64,000 bases of DNA from Streptomyces sp. WP-1 (GCF_030450125.1 NZ_CP123923.1:7473001-7537000), one strand, 5' to 3'; counted from the first letter of the stretch, positions 8,409-17,466 are shown. The notes: a model not told the origin generated them from the letters alone. A program made the numbers and translations.

Positions 8409-8752
8409 TGACCATCCCTGATGGCCTGTCACCCACCGCCCACTCCGCCGCTCGACCTCACCTCGTCCGCCTTCACCAAGGAAGGCCACCAGACCTTCTG
8501 CACATCAGAGTGATGATTCGCATCTGAAACGACCATCAGTCGAATGGGTGACGGCGGGGGAGAACGGTCTGGTGGCCGTCACCGTCGCTCGCGGTCTGCT
8601 TGATGGAGCGCAGGCTGATCGGCAGGGCGAGCAGGGAGCGCCGGAGTGCGTGGCGCGGATCCGCGGAACGCCCTCGGCGGCCCGAGCGAGTGCGCCGAAG
8701 GCGGGCTCGGACGGAACCCCAGCGCTGGCCTGGCAGGGTCAGGCGCGGGCGT
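8409..8752. other. Intergenic stretch, no supported gene
   Basis: It contains a 30-codon frame (8421-8513) rich in Pro/Thr with no ribosome-binding site, which I do not accept as a gene. The remainder is non-coding or decayed DNA downstream of the convergent CGNR gene. Confidence 0.4.
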
Positions 8753-9337
8753 TCAACGTGGGCTGCGCCGGCTCCGGTAGGCCGCGACGCTGGCCCGGTG
8801 TGCGCAGGTTCGGGTGCAGTACTGCTTCGAGCCGTTGCGCGAGAGGTCCACGAAAGTGGCCCGACAGGTCGGCCCGGCACATACGCCGAGACGAGCGGGA
8901 CCGAGCGTGGCGATCACGGAGGCCAGCGCGCTGAGCATGGTCGCGGCAAGGTGCGCCGAGTAGCGGTCGGTGTCGGAGGTCACCTCGGTCCACCAGCGGT
9001 CGTCCTCGTGGCGCAGTACCGGGGTGGCGCGGCTGCGACGCAGACCGTCGTTGATCAGAGCCGCAGCTTCGACCGCGTCCGCGTTCGCGCGTTCGAGCAC
9101 CTCACGCACCGTCTCGCGCAACGCGCGGACTTCCGCCAGGTCGGCGCGGGTGAGATGCCGCGGACCTGTTCCTTGGTCCGCGGCCGAAGTCGGAGGCTCA
9201 ACCGCGGGATGGTCGTCAAGGAAGTTCCGGAGCTGCTCCACGGTCTTGAGCGCGTCCTCTCCCTTGATCGGCCTCAAGGTGTTGGCCAGGTCGACGGCCG
9301 TCTGGACCACCGACGGGCTGTAATACGCATCCTGCAT
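8753..9337 (-). CDS. CGNR zinc-finger regulator
   Basis: 194 residues from ATG 9337, chosen because GGAG lies 9 nt upstream and the conserved part begins MQDAYYSPSVVQTAVDLAN; an in-frame start further upstream would cross the palindrome at 9361. The C-terminus has the CGNR-type zinc site, CAGPTC followed by YCTRTCAHRASVAAYRSR, in which the usual CGNR is replaced by CAHR. The central ABATE-like stress domain is helical. These proteins are putative DNA-binding regulators. It is divergent from the MFS/epoxide hydrolase pair and probably controls it through the palindrome at 9361-9370. Confidence 0.85.
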   Translation of the reverse strand: MQDAYYSPSVVQTAVDLANTLRPIKGEDALKTVEQLRNFLDDHPAVEPPTSAADQGTGPRHLTRADLAEVRALRETVREVLERANADAVEAAALINDGLRRSRATPVLRHEDDRWWTEVTSDTDRYSAHLAATMLSALASVIATLGPARLGVCAGPTCRATFVDLSRNGSKQYCTRTCAHRASVAAYRSRRSPR

Positions 9338-9360
9338 TTGACGTATCTCCTCACTGCTCC

Positions 9361-9370
9361 GTAACGTTAC
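9361..9370. promoter_or_regulatory. Perfect palindrome GTAACGTTAC, candidate operator
   Basis: A perfect 10-bp palindrome sits in the 51-bp gap between the divergent CGNR and MFS starts, just upstream of the AAAGGAG ribosome-binding site of the MFS gene. Position and symmetry suggest an operator read in both directions. Confidence 0.6.
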
Positions 9371-9388
9371 ACCCAAAGGAGCTTTAGC

Positions 9389-10834
9389 ATGTCACAGCAT
9401 GTTCGGCGGGAGACGACACCGCAGACGATCCCGCCCGGTGGGACCCCGGCACCGGAGCGAACCGACGCCCCGGACGGGCGTCGGCTGGGGCTGACCTTGG
9501 GGATGCTGGTGCTGCCGATGTACGTGGCACTGGGAGCGCCGTCGGTGGCCCTGCCGGCCATCGGCCGCGCACTCGCGGTGCCGTTCGGGGCCACCGCATG
9601 GATTCTCGCCGCGTGGTCGCTGACCTCCGCGCTCGCGATGCCGGTCGCGGGTCGGCTGCTGGTCCGCTGGAGCCCCTTCCAGGTCCTCGTCGCCGGGGTC
9701 GTGGCGCTCGCCGCGGGCTCCGCGCTCGCCGGAGCCGGGCCGACGCTGTCCGTCGTGATCGTCGGCCGACTGATCGGCGGTGCCGGGGCGGGCGCGACCG
9801 TGATCGCCGTCTTTGCCGCGGCCACCGCCCTTCCGGGACGGCAACGGATCCGCGCCCTGGGAATCATCGCGGCCGCCGCCGCGACGGCGTCGGGGTGCGG
9901 GACACTGATGGGCGGGGCGGTGACCACCTGGCTCGGGTGGCGTGCCGTGCTCGCCATCCCGGTCCTCGCGCTGCCTCTCCTGCTGGCCGCATGGCCGAGT
10001 AGGCGCGCGCTGACGCGGAGCGGTGGCGGCGAGCGGAACGGCTCGGCCGGACGACTCGACATCGTCGGCGCGGCCGTGCTGTCGGTACTCGCCGGCTCCT
10101 TGATCACGTTGCTGCAGGCGCACTCGGTCGGCCTGCCCGCGCCGGTCATGCTCGTTGTGGTTGCCGCCGGGGCGCTCGCCGCCGTGAGCCTGTGGTGGCG
10201 CGTACGAAGCACGCCCGACGGGTTCGTGCCCCGGCGGGTGATCGCATCCCGCGGCTTCCTGGCCGCCGGGCTCATCGGCGGGACCGTCTTCGCCGGCTAC
10301 TACGGGGTGCTGTTCCGCGCCCCGTCCCTGATCGAGCAGGCCACGGGCGGTGGCCCTCTGGAAGCCGGCGTGCTCTTGGTCCCGGCCGCCGCCTGCTCGG
10401 TGCTGGCCGGGCGGCTGGTCGGCACCTTGACCGACCGGTTCGCCGGCTGGCAGGTGTCGGCCGGGCTTGCGGCACTCACCGTCGTCGGCGTGCTCGTGGT
10501 CGCGATCTTCGCCGGGCCGATCCCGATCGTCGTCGGTACGGCGTTGACCGTGTGCGGGTTCGCCGGTGCCCAAGCCGTACTGGTGAGCCTCGCGCCGGAC
10601 CTGGTCGCCGCGGACGACCGCGACACCGCACAGGGCCTGCTCAACTTCATGACCGCCCTGGGCGGCGGGATCGGTCCGGCCGCTGTCGCGGGCCTGTCCG
10701 GCATCGTGCCGGTGCCGGTGGCCCTCGCCATGCTCGCGGCACTTCCCCTGGCCGGACTCGTCCTCAGCCTGACCCGGCGTCCTTCCGCCGACCGCCGCTC
10801 CGAACCCGACGCCACGTGTGGGAGCCCGCGATGA
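9389..10834 (+). CDS. MFS drug-exporter-type transporter
   Basis: 481 residues with 12-14 hydrophobic segments. The pattern is of the proton-antiport drug exporter group: MYVALGAPSVALPAIGRAL in helix 1, SLTSALAMPVAGRLL after helix 2, and a loop motif with RLIGGAGAGATV. It should sit in the inner membrane and export a small, often toxic molecule. AAAGGAG lies 8 nt before ATG 9389. The epoxide hydrolase gene starts 52 bp downstream on the same strand, so the two are probably co-transcribed: hydrolyse and export, or detoxify and pump. Confidence 0.9.
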   Translation: MSQHVRRETTPQTIPPGGTPAPERTDAPDGRRLGLTLGMLVLPMYVALGAPSVALPAIGRALAVPFGATAWILAAWSLTSALAMPVAGRLLVRWSPFQVLVAGVVALAAGSALAGAGPTLSVVIVGRLIGGAGAGATVIAVFAAATALPGRQRIRALGIIAAAAATASGCGTLMGGAVTTWLGWRAVLAIPVLALPLLLAAWPSRRALTRSGGGERNGSAGRLDIVGAAVLSVLAGSLITLLQAHSVGLPAPVMLVVVAAGALAAVSLWWRVRSTPDGFVPRRVIASRGFLAAGLIGGTVFAGYYGVLFRAPSLIEQATGGGPLEAGVLLVPAAACSVLAGRLVGTLTDRFAGWQVSAGLAALTVVGVLVVAIFAGPIPIVVGTALTVCGFAGAQAVLVSLAPDLVAADDRDTAQGLLNFMTALGGGIGPAAVAGLSGIVPVPVALAMLAALPLAGLVLSLTRRPSADRRSEPDATCGSPR

Positions 10835-10886
10835 CGGTCCCCCCGCGTCTGATCCGATAACGCCTTGACCAGTAAGGAGCCTTGCC

Positions 10887-12008
10887 ATGCCCGCCAGGCC
10901 ATTCGAGGTCAGCATCACCGAAGCCGAGATCGCGGACCTGCGTGAACGATTGCGACGGACACGGTGGCCCGAGCGCGAGCCGGTGGACGACTGGTCCCAG
11001 GGTTTGCCGCTGGCGTATGCGCAGGAGCTGTGCCGCAGTTGGGCCGAGGACTACGACTTCGGGTTCGCCGAGCGGCTGAACGTGTTCCCGCAGTACCGCG
11101 ACACGATCGACGGGCTGGGCATCCACTTCCTGCACGTCCGCTCGCCGGAGCCGGACGCGTTCCCGCTCGTGCTCACCCACGGGTGGCCGGGTTCGGTGCT
11201 CGAGTTCCTGGAGATCCTCGGCCCGCTGACCGACCCGCGCGCGCACGGCGGTGACCCGGCGGACGCGTTCCACGTGGTCGCGCCGTCGTTGCCCGGGTAC
11301 GGCTGGAGCGACAAGCCGTCGACGACCGGGTGGGGCGTCCGTCGCACCGCGCGCGCCTGGGACACGTTGATGGTCTCGCTGGGCTACGAACGGTACGGCG
11401 CGCAGGGCGGTGACTGGGGTTCGGCGGTGTCCGCGGTGCTGGGTGAGGTGGCGCCCGAGCGGGTCGCCGGCGTGCACCTGAACCTGGGATCCGTGGCGGC
11501 GGGCACGTTCGACGACCCGACGCCCGCGGAGCTGGCGAACCTTGAGGCCGAGAAGGAGATGCAGCGCACCGGCCGGGGGTACTCGGCGATCCAGGCGACC
11601 CGGCCGCAGACGCTCGGCTACGGCCTCACCGACTCCCCGGCGGGGCAGGCCGCCTGGATCGCCGAGAAGTTCTGGGCGTGGACGGACAACGACGGCCATC
11701 CCGAGGACGCGTTGTCGCGGCAGACGATTCTCGACGAGATCTCGGTCTATTGGTTCACCGCGTCGGCCACGTCGTCGGCGCGCCTGTACTGGGAGAGCTT
11801 CGCCAACTTCCGGGACAAGGTGACCGCGCCATCCGGCCTGTCGGTCTACCCGCGCGACATAAGCCGCCCGTCGAGGCGGGAGGCCGAGCTGCGGTTCACC
11901 GACCTGCGCTGGTTCGAGGAACTGCCGCAGGGTGGCCACTTCGCCGCGCTGGAGCAGCCGGAGTCGCTGGTCGAGCAGGTGCGCGGGTTCTTCCGCCTCT
12001 TCCGCTGA
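10887..12008 (+). CDS. Epoxide hydrolase (EHN-domain type)
   Basis: 373 residues. The N-terminal EHN region (about 1-110: FEVSITEAEIADLRERLRR, RWPE) is typical of microsomal-type epoxide hydrolases. The core shows HGWPGS (98-103) for the oxyanion hole, nucleophile Asp176 in QGGDWGSAV, and a C-terminal catalytic His in GGHFAALEQPE. It opens epoxides to diols by an ester intermediate on Asp176. The start ATG 10887 has AAGGAG 7 nt upstream. Clustered with an exporter and a CGNR regulator, it probably serves detoxification or tailoring of a reactive epoxide. Confidence 0.9.
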   Translation: MPARPFEVSITEAEIADLRERLRRTRWPEREPVDDWSQGLPLAYAQELCRSWAEDYDFGFAERLNVFPQYRDTIDGLGIHFLHVRSPEPDAFPLVLTHGWPGSVLEFLEILGPLTDPRAHGGDPADAFHVVAPSLPGYGWSDKPSTTGWGVRRTARAWDTLMVSLGYERYGAQGGDWGSAVSAVLGEVAPERVAGVHLNLGSVAAGTFDDPTPAELANLEAEKEMQRTGRGYSAIQATRPQTLGYGLTDSPAGQAAWIAEKFWAWTDNDGHPEDALSRQTILDEISVYWFTASATSSARLYWESFANFRDKVTAPSGLSVYPRDISRPSRREAELRFTDLRWFEELPQGGHFAALEQPESLVEQVRGFFRLFR

Positions 12009-12037
12009 CCGTCCGTGCCGTCCCCTGGGAAGCCCTC

Positions 12038-12071
12038 ACCCGGGGGGACGGCCCTGTCCGTCCCCCCGGGT
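12038..12071 (+). terminator. Strong hairpin terminator after the epoxide hydrolase
   Basis: Perfect 14-bp arms ACCCGGGGGGACGG (12038-12051) and CCGTCCCCCCGGGT (12058-12071) with a 6-nt loop lie 30 nt past the stop codon. Confidence 0.8.
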
Positions 12072-12651
12072 TACCGAACCGCTTCTCGAAGTCCTTGACC
12101 GCCTTCCCGGCCGCTGCCCGGTGAAGTGGCCTGAGCCGGCGCCCCGACGACATGGGCAACCTCTTGGGCGACATTCTTTAACGCGCGGCCTGATAAGCCG
12201 TTGAACGGTTGATATCAGAACACGATCAGCGCGGGTAGGAACGACGGACAAGAGGGCGCAGCAGAAGCGGGCGGCCCAGCAGGCGAAGAGGCGTTCGGCC
12301 GCCCCGCCGCGCACGACCTCCGTCTTCGACGCGCTGGCCGCGCATGCCGCAGCTGGCGTCGATGGACGACTACGCGCCGTCGGCGACGCCGTGGGGTGGC
12401 TTCACCGAGACCTTCGCGACGGTGGGCGAGGGGGTCAGGGCCGCGGAGGAAGCTGGTGAGTTGTCGTGCTTCTCGTTCGACGATTCCGGTGAGTACGAGC
12501 AGGCGTTGGACGTGTGGCACGGACCGGTCGGCTCGGTTGTGACAAACGCTGTCGGCGTGGGCCGGAGGCGGTGTCGGCACGGTGACTACGCCCCCATCGT
12601 TCCGGGCAGCATCGGGGCCGGAGTCTGTACGGAGACCCAGTGCGGCTGTCG
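12072..12651. other. Intergenic stretch with unidentified coding scraps
   Basis: Plus-strand frames contain TDKRAQQKRAAQQAKRRS (about 12240) and, in another frame, a segment reading WGGFTETFATVGEGVRAAEE (about 12390). They look like protein but belong to no family I recognise and share no single frame. It is probably decayed DNA beyond the terminator. Confidence 0.3.
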
Positions 12652-13992
12652 TCAAAGCTGGTCGCGCACCAGCGGTGTGATCCACGGGGAGTCGAAATCC
12701 ACGCCTTCGGCGTCCCAGGCGTGCGTTTCCCGGCTGCAGATCCTGATCGGTACGCCGTCGGGGTCGTGTACGACGACCAGCCAGCTGTTCAGCCCGCGCA
12801 GCAGGCCCGAGTTGGCCACGCCCGCCGCCTCGAAACGGTCGACCCACGCCTGGACTGCCGATCGGTCGGGTGCAGCGAAGGTCACCGGGTCGAATCCGCT
12901 GACCGCGCCGGCCGATCCGGGGGCCAGCCGCAGTTCGACCGGTTCCTGGACTCCGGGGACCGCGATGACGTATCCGAACAGGACGCCCTCCGGTGTGCGG
13001 TGGTCCAGGTGCGGTCGCCGTACCGCGCCGAACGCCCGCTCCCACCAGGCCAGGCTCCGGTCTACATCGCTCACCGGGAACTTCAGGTGGTGGATTCCGT
13101 CCAGGACCGCCGGCTCCGCGCCCTGTCGCCTCATGACCTGCCCGTCGAGGACCGCGCGGACCGCGGTCAGGTCGCGGTCGCCGAGGCCGGCGTCCGCGGC
13201 GCGGGTGTAGAGCTGCTCGACTCTCCCCAACAGCAGGTCCGGGATTCCCGCCGACACCGCGGCAGCACGGATGTGGGCGAGGTCCTTGACTGCGGCGCGG
13301 ACCGGGCTGAGCACGGCGTCGGTCGCGCCGGTCAGTTGGGCCGAGCGGTAGTGCAGGTACGCGCTGTCGGCGTTCGATCCGCTCACGGCGCGCAGGAAGA
13401 GCCTGGAGTCCAGCCCGAAGGACTCGGCCAGGACAGCGGCCTGCGCAGCCACCGCGTTCATACCGAACAGCCACGTGTTGCAGGCCAGCTTCAACCTGCT
13501 CGCACCGCCCGGACGGTCGGCGACGTCGACCACGTTGGTCGCGAGCGCTTCGAAGACCGGGCTGGCCAGCCGCTTGTGGTCGGGTGCGCCCGCCACCATG
13601 ATCGTCAGCTCGCCGCGCCGCGCAGGTCCTGGATTGCCCAGGAAGGGCGCGTCGAGAAGGGGCACGCCGAGGTCTCCCGCCCTGGCGATGACCGCCTCGA
13701 TGTCGTCGCCGATGGTCGCGCACTGCGCCACCACCGCACCGGGTTCGACGAAGGACGCGATCTGCCCGATCACGTCCAGCACCGCGGTCGCGTCGAACAC
13801 CGTGACCAGGACGACGTCGGCGGTGCGTACTGCCTCCGCAGAGGTGGGGAACACCGCCACGCCATCGCTTTCGAGTGGCCGCGCGCGGGCCTCGGTCCGG
13901 TTCCACGCGCGGACCGAAAAGCCGCGTTCCCGCAGTCGCCGCGCCATCGCCGAGCCGGAGTCGCCGGTCCCGAGCACCGCTACCGTCCGCAT
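12652..13992 (-). CDS. HIBADH-type NAD(P) dehydrogenase fused to a VOC/glyoxalase domain
   Basis: 446 residues from ATG 13992 (GAGG 8 nt upstream; a GTG at 14001 is an alternative). Residues 1-290 are a beta-hydroxyacid-dehydrogenase/imine-reductase fold: VAVLGTGDSGSAMARRL for NAD(P), ADVVLVTVFDATAV, GVPLLDAPFLG, and the LKLACNTWLFG helix carrying the usual Lys and Asn. Residues about 300-446 are a vicinal-oxygen-chelate domain (GIHHLKFPVSDVDRSLAWWE, VVVHDPDGVPIRICSRE). Each domain normally occurs alone, so the fusion is unusual and suggests two successive steps on one substrate. It is divergent from the MarR gene at 14092 and probably regulated by it. Confidence 0.85.
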   Translation of the reverse strand: MRTVAVLGTGDSGSAMARRLRERGFSVRAWNRTEARARPLESDGVAVFPTSAEAVRTADVVLVTVFDATAVLDVIGQIASFVEPGAVVAQCATIGDDIEAVIARAGDLGVPLLDAPFLGNPGPARRGELTIMVAGAPDHKRLASPVFEALATNVVDVADRPGGASRLKLACNTWLFGMNAVAAQAAVLAESFGLDSRLFLRAVSGSNADSAYLHYRSAQLTGATDAVLSPVRAAVKDLAHIRAAAVSAGIPDLLLGRVEQLYTRAADAGLGDRDLTAVRAVLDGQVMRRQGAEPAVLDGIHHLKFPVSDVDRSLAWWERAFGAVRRPHLDHRTPEGVLFGYVIAVPGVQEPVELRLAPGSAGAVSGFDPVTFAAPDRSAVQAWVDRFEAAGVANSGLLRGLNSWLVVVHDPDGVPIRICSRETHAWDAEGVDFDSPWITPLVRDQL

Positions 13993-14017
13993 CAGCCGCA
14001 CCTCGCATCCCCATGAA

Positions 14018-14042
14018 TTGATCCATCAAGTTGACACATCAA
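14018..14042. promoter_or_regulatory. Tandem operator TTGATCCATCAA / TTGACACATCAA
   Basis: A perfect inverted repeat TTGATCCATCAA (14018-14029) is followed by the near-copy TTGACACATCAA (14031-14042), offset by 13 bp, between the divergent dehydrogenase-VOC and MarR genes. This is a convincing two-site operator for the adjacent MarR protein. Confidence 0.7.
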
Positions 14043-14091
14043 GTCGTAGTCTGGACGATACTCGTCAGGACCGCACACGACAAGGGAGATC

Positions 14092-14616
14092 ATGGAAAGC
14101 GACCCTCCGCCCGAACTGCTCTCGCAGCGGGAGCAGCAGATCTGGCGGGCCTTCCTCCAGTTCAGCGAGAGCGTGGTCTCCGCGGTCGAGCGAGACCTGT
14201 TCACCACGACCGGCCTATCCGGTGCGGACTTCCAGATCCTGGCGCGCCTGTACGAGACCGAGCACGGCCGGATGCCGCAGAAGCGCCTCGGCGAACTCGT
14301 CCACTGGAGCGTGACCCGGCTCTCGCACCAACTCACGCGCATGCAGCGCCGCGGCCTCATCGACCGCACATCCGCCGGCCGCGGCAGACTCATGACCGTC
14401 TCCCTCACCCCCGCGGGCCACGCCGCCTACACGTCCGCGCTCCCTCACCACACCCGCTCGGTCCGCACCCACTTCTTCGCCCGAGCGGAACAGGCTCCGC
14501 AGGAAATGGGCCTGCACCCGCTCGGCACCGACACCGCGCTGCCCAGCGACCGCGAACCGACCGGCCTTGGCAGACCGGAAGATCAAAAGAGACCCCCTGA
14601 GCAGGAAATTCTCTAG
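14092..14616 (+). CDS. MarR-family regulator with an altered C-terminus
   Basis: 174 residues. The winged helix is intact: QKRLGELVHWSVTRLSHQL recognition helix, then RRGLIDRTSAGRGRLMTVSLT. GGGAGATC precedes ATG 14092. After about residue 135 (THFFARAEQAPQEMG) the usual dimerisation helices give way to an unrelated Pro/Asp-rich tail ending just before the IS5 remnant. The C-terminus may therefore have been replaced when that element inserted or decayed. It probably still represses the divergent dehydrogenase-VOC gene if it can dimerise. Confidence 0.8.
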   Translation: MESDPPPELLSQREQQIWRAFLQFSESVVSAVERDLFTTTGLSGADFQILARLYETEHGRMPQKRLGELVHWSVTRLSHQLTRMQRRGLIDRTSAGRGRLMTVSLTPAGHAAYTSALPHHTRSVRTHFFARAEQAPQEMGLHPLGTDTALPSDREPTGLGRPEDQKRPPEQEIL

Positions 14617-14660
14617 GTAGAGCGGGCCCGTCTCCCTCGCCCCAGGTTGGGTCCGCAATG

Positions 14661-15407
14661 TCAGGGGAGCCAGAGGTGTAGGCAGGCGAAGGCAACCATG
14701 GCCTGGTAGCGGCGGGCGCGTTTGTCGTAGCGGGTGGCGAGGGCTTTGTTGTGCTTGAGCTTGTTGAAGCAGTGCTCGACGACGTTGCGGCGCCGGTAGG
14801 CGGCCCGGACGAGCCGGCACAGGTTTTCGCCTCGGCGGATACGGTCGTTGACCTGGTCGATCCGCTCGGGCCGGATGCGGGGTCGTCCCGGTCCGGGCCG
14901 GGGCACCCGGATCGCTTCCATCACGGTGGTGAACCGGGTGCGGTCGTTGGTGTTGCCGCCCGTGACGACGAAGGTGAGCGGGCGGCCCCGGCCGTCGCAG
15001 GCCAGGTGGATCTTGCTGGTCAGGCCGCCTCTGGACCGGCCGGGGGACGGGTCCCGGAGCCCCCTTCTCGGGCCCCGCCCGCAGCTGATGAGCGCGGACG
15101 ATGGTGGAATCGACCGAGACCAGCCACTCGATGTCTCCCGCCGCGTCCGCCTTCGCCTGCGGGGCTCGCAGCATCCGGTCGAACGTCCCGTCCGCCGCCC
15201 ACCTGCGAAAACGCGTATGCGGCGTGCCCCCGGACCATAGCGCCCGGGCACGTCCCGCCAGGCTGTCCCGGTCCGGAACTTCCACACGGTCCCGTTCGGG
15301 ACCCTGCGGTCGTCCACCCGCTTCCGCCCGCGCAACAGCGGCCGGACGAACTCCCAGTCGGCATTGGACAGTTCGTGGTGACGTATCCCGGCATCATGAT
15401 CCACCAA
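14661..15407 (-). mobile_element. IS5-family transposase remnant (frameshifted, internally deleted)
   Basis: The N-terminal part reads HHELSNADWEFVRPLL and VWKFRTGTAWRDVPGRYG in one frame. The catalytic region VSVDSTIVRAHQL follows in a second frame and the C-terminal YRRRNVVEHCFNKLKHNKAL with RYDKRARRYQAM in the first. The middle of the DDE domain, between the second catalytic region and the Arg-rich end, is missing. It cannot transpose by itself. Exact ends and target duplication could not be found. Confidence 0.75.
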
Positions 15408-15422
15408 CGGTGATCATGTGAA

Positions 15423-15438
15423 GGCACTGCCTAGTGCC
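15423..15438. repeat. Inverted repeat GGCACT/AGTGCC beside the IS5 remnant
   Basis: Perfect 6-bp arms with a 4-nt spacer lie 16 bp outside the transposase start. It may be part of an element end or a hairpin. Minor. Confidence 0.4.
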
Positions 15439-15624
15439 GGGCGCCGATGTGCAGGTGTCCGCGAGCCGTATGCCCAAGCCGGCCCGCGCCGGAATACGGC
15501 CTGGTGGCGGTGGGCGCCTTGTTGCGTGTATTCCCGTGGTCCCAACTGACTGTGTAGCCCTGCGGCGAGGGCGCGGCTGCCGCTGACGCGCCGGGTGCCC
15601 CACTCCGACACCGGAGAAATTCGT

Positions 15625-16482
15625 TCAGGCGAGGAAAGATGTCACCGTTTCGGTGAACCATGTGGGGTCTTCTTCGGCGACGAAGTGCCCGGTGGGAGCG
15701 ACGGCGCCTTCCACGGCGACGGCGTGGGGCTCAAGGGCCTTTGCGGTGGTGGTGCCGGAGTGGTTGGAGCCGATGGCCAGGACGGGCATGGGCAGTTTGC
15801 GCCGGGCGAGCAGGGCGCGGTTGTCGCGGCCGTCGTCGAGGAGGGTGCGGTAGTGGTTGAACCCTCCGCGCAGCCGGTCTCGGCCGGTGTATGCCCGCGC
15901 GTAGGCGACGAGGTCGGTTTTGGAGAAGGTGCCGGGGTTGGCCATGGCGGTGAACGTGGCGGTGACGAACTCGAGTTCGTGGCCGTCGAAGAGCATCTCC
16001 GGTATGTGCGGGGTCATGAAGAACCCGAAGTGCCACATGCCGCCTTCCGCGACGTTCATCGCCTCTTCCAGGCCGAAACCGGGCAGCAGGGCGTCGATGA
16101 GGACCAGACGCGAGATGTCGTCGGGGTGGGAGGCCGCCCAGGCCAGGGCGACCATCGCGCCGATGTCGTGGCCGGCAACCGCGACCGGCCCTGCGAGGTT
16201 CAGGGAGTGAAGGACGCCGCGGACGTCGTCGGCCTGGTGGGTCTTGGCGTAGCCGTCTTCGGGACGGTCGCTCTCGCCGGTGCCGCGCAGGTCGGGGGCG
16301 ACGACGGTGTGGGTGCGGGCGAGCGCGGGCATGACGCGGGCCCAGGCGCGGGAGGTTTGGGGCCAGCCGTGCAGGAGGACCAGGACGGGTCCGTTGCCTC
16401 CGACCGCGACAGAGAGGTGCGTGTCGTTGGTGGCGATCCGCTTTACGGTGAAGCCGTCGGGAAGCCAGTCGGTTGTACGCAC
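15625..16482 (-). CDS. Alpha/beta hydrolase with Asp nucleophile (epoxide hydrolase/dehalogenase type)
   Basis: 285 residues from GTG 16482, with AAGGA upstream. The motifs are LLHGWPQTSRAWARVMPAL (oxyanion hole HGWP), APDLRGTGESDRP, elbow AVAGHDIGAMVAL with nucleophile Asp106, and a catalytic His in PTGHFVAEE. An Asp in GHDIG marks epoxide hydrolases and fluoroacetate-type dehalogenases rather than esterases. It is the last gene of a minus-strand operon (SDR, NAD-epimerase, hydrolase) whose promoter carries the 47-bp palindrome at 18305. Confidence 0.88.
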   Translation of the reverse strand: MRTTDWLPDGFTVKRIATNDTHLSVAVGGNGPVLVLLHGWPQTSRAWARVMPALARTHTVVAPDLRGTGESDRPEDGYAKTHQADDVRGVLHSLNLAGPVAVAGHDIGAMVALAWAASHPDDISRLVLIDALLPGFGLEEAMNVAEGGMWHFGFFMTPHIPEMLFDGHELEFVTATFTAMANPGTFSKTDLVAYARAYTGRDRLRGGFNHYRTLLDDGRDNRALLARRKLPMPVLAIGSNHSGTTTAKALEPHAVAVEGAVAPTGHFVAEEDPTWFTETVTSFLA

Positions 16483-16557
16483 AGGGCGTTTCCTTTCGAG
16501 CCGGAGAAGGTGTGGGAAAGCCGTCCCCCCCTGTAGGCGGAAGGGGCGGCGCCGGCG

Positions 16558-17466
16558 TCAGGAGCCGGGCTTTGTCAGGTCACGCAGCCGTTGATCACCG
16601 ATCATGGTGAACATGTCGGCGTGCTGGGGCTGCCAGCCCAGTTCCTGCCGGGCGGTGACGGCGCGGATACGGCTGGAGGCGGCCATGATGAGGGTGCCGA
16701 ACACTCCCCACATCTGCTCGCCTTCCTCGGGGGTGACGCTGCGGGTCTTGACGCCGAGGTCTTCGGCGACCTTCTCCGCGATCCACCGGTTCGGCGTCTC
16801 GCCGGCGACCGCGTGATACAGGCCGCCCGGGCGTCCCTCGGCCAGGGCGAGGCTGAACAGGCGGGTCACGTCATCGATGTGGACGTGGCTGTAGACGGCC
16901 AGCCCGTTGCCGATGTAGGCGGCGGCTCCGAGTGCGGCGACGGACCGGTAGACCATCGACATGTGTCCGTGGTCGCCCGGGCCCCAGATCTGGCCGGGCC
17001 GGATGACCATGGCGCGTACCCCGTCTGCGGCGGAGGCCAGGACGGTGTCCTCGGCGGCCTTGCGGAAGCCGGCCAGCGGCTCGGTGACGAACGGGTCGTC
17101 CTCAGCGAAGATGTCCGGGCTCCAGGCGCCTGCGGTGCGCTGCATCAGCACACCGCTACCGGACAGGAAGACCAGCGTCTTACCGGTCCCGGCCAGCGCC
17201 CGGGTGAGGTCTGCGACGGTCGCGGTCTCCTGCTCCGGGTCGGCCCGGGCCGCGTAGACGACCGCGTCCGCGGCCAGCGCGGCGTCGATCGCGGCCGGGC
17301 GGCGCGCGTCCAGATCGGCTGCGACGGGGGCGACACCCAGCTCCTGGAGGGCGGCGGCAGCGGTATTGGTGCGGGCCACGCCCGAGACGGCGTGGCCTTC
17401 ACCGGTCAGGTGGCGGGCGAGATTGCCGCCGACGAAACCGGTGGCTCCGATGACGAAGATGTCCAC
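16558..17466 (-). CDS. NAD-dependent epimerase/dehydratase-family (extended SDR) protein
   Basis: 302 residues from GTG 17466. The Rossmann motif is MDIFVIGATGFVGGNLARHL; further motifs are VFLSGSGVLMQ in the active-site strand, VIRPGQIWGPGDHGHM, and YSHVHIDDVTRLF. The canonical YxxxK is not obvious, so it may be an atypical extended SDR acting as an NAD(P)-binding reductase. It lies 11 bp downstream of the SDR gene and 75 bp upstream of the hydrolase gene in one operon. Confidence 0.85.
   Translation of the reverse strand: MDIFVIGATGFVGGNLARHLTGEGHAVSGVARTNTAAAALQELGVAPVAADLDARRPAAIDAALAADAVVYAARADPEQETATVADLTRALAGTGKTLVFLSGSGVLMQRTAGAWSPDIFAEDDPFVTEPLAGFRKAAEDTVLASAADGVRAMVIRPGQIWGPGDHGHMSMVYRSVAALGAAAYIGNGLAVYSHVHIDDVTRLFSLALAEGRPGGLYHAVAGETPNRWIAEKVAEDLGVKTRSVTPEEGEQMWGVFGTLIMAASSRIRAVTARQELGWQPQHADMFTMIGDQRLRDLTKPGS

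Noticed and set aside
8421..8513. 30-residue Pro/Thr-rich peptide as a RiPP precursor
   Set aside because: No ribosome-binding site and no modifying enzyme beside it; it lies in decayed DNA after a terminator.
9392..10918. 508-codon minus frame opposite the MFS gene
   Set aside because: Shadow of the real membrane protein; Gln/Arg/Gly-rich with no domain.
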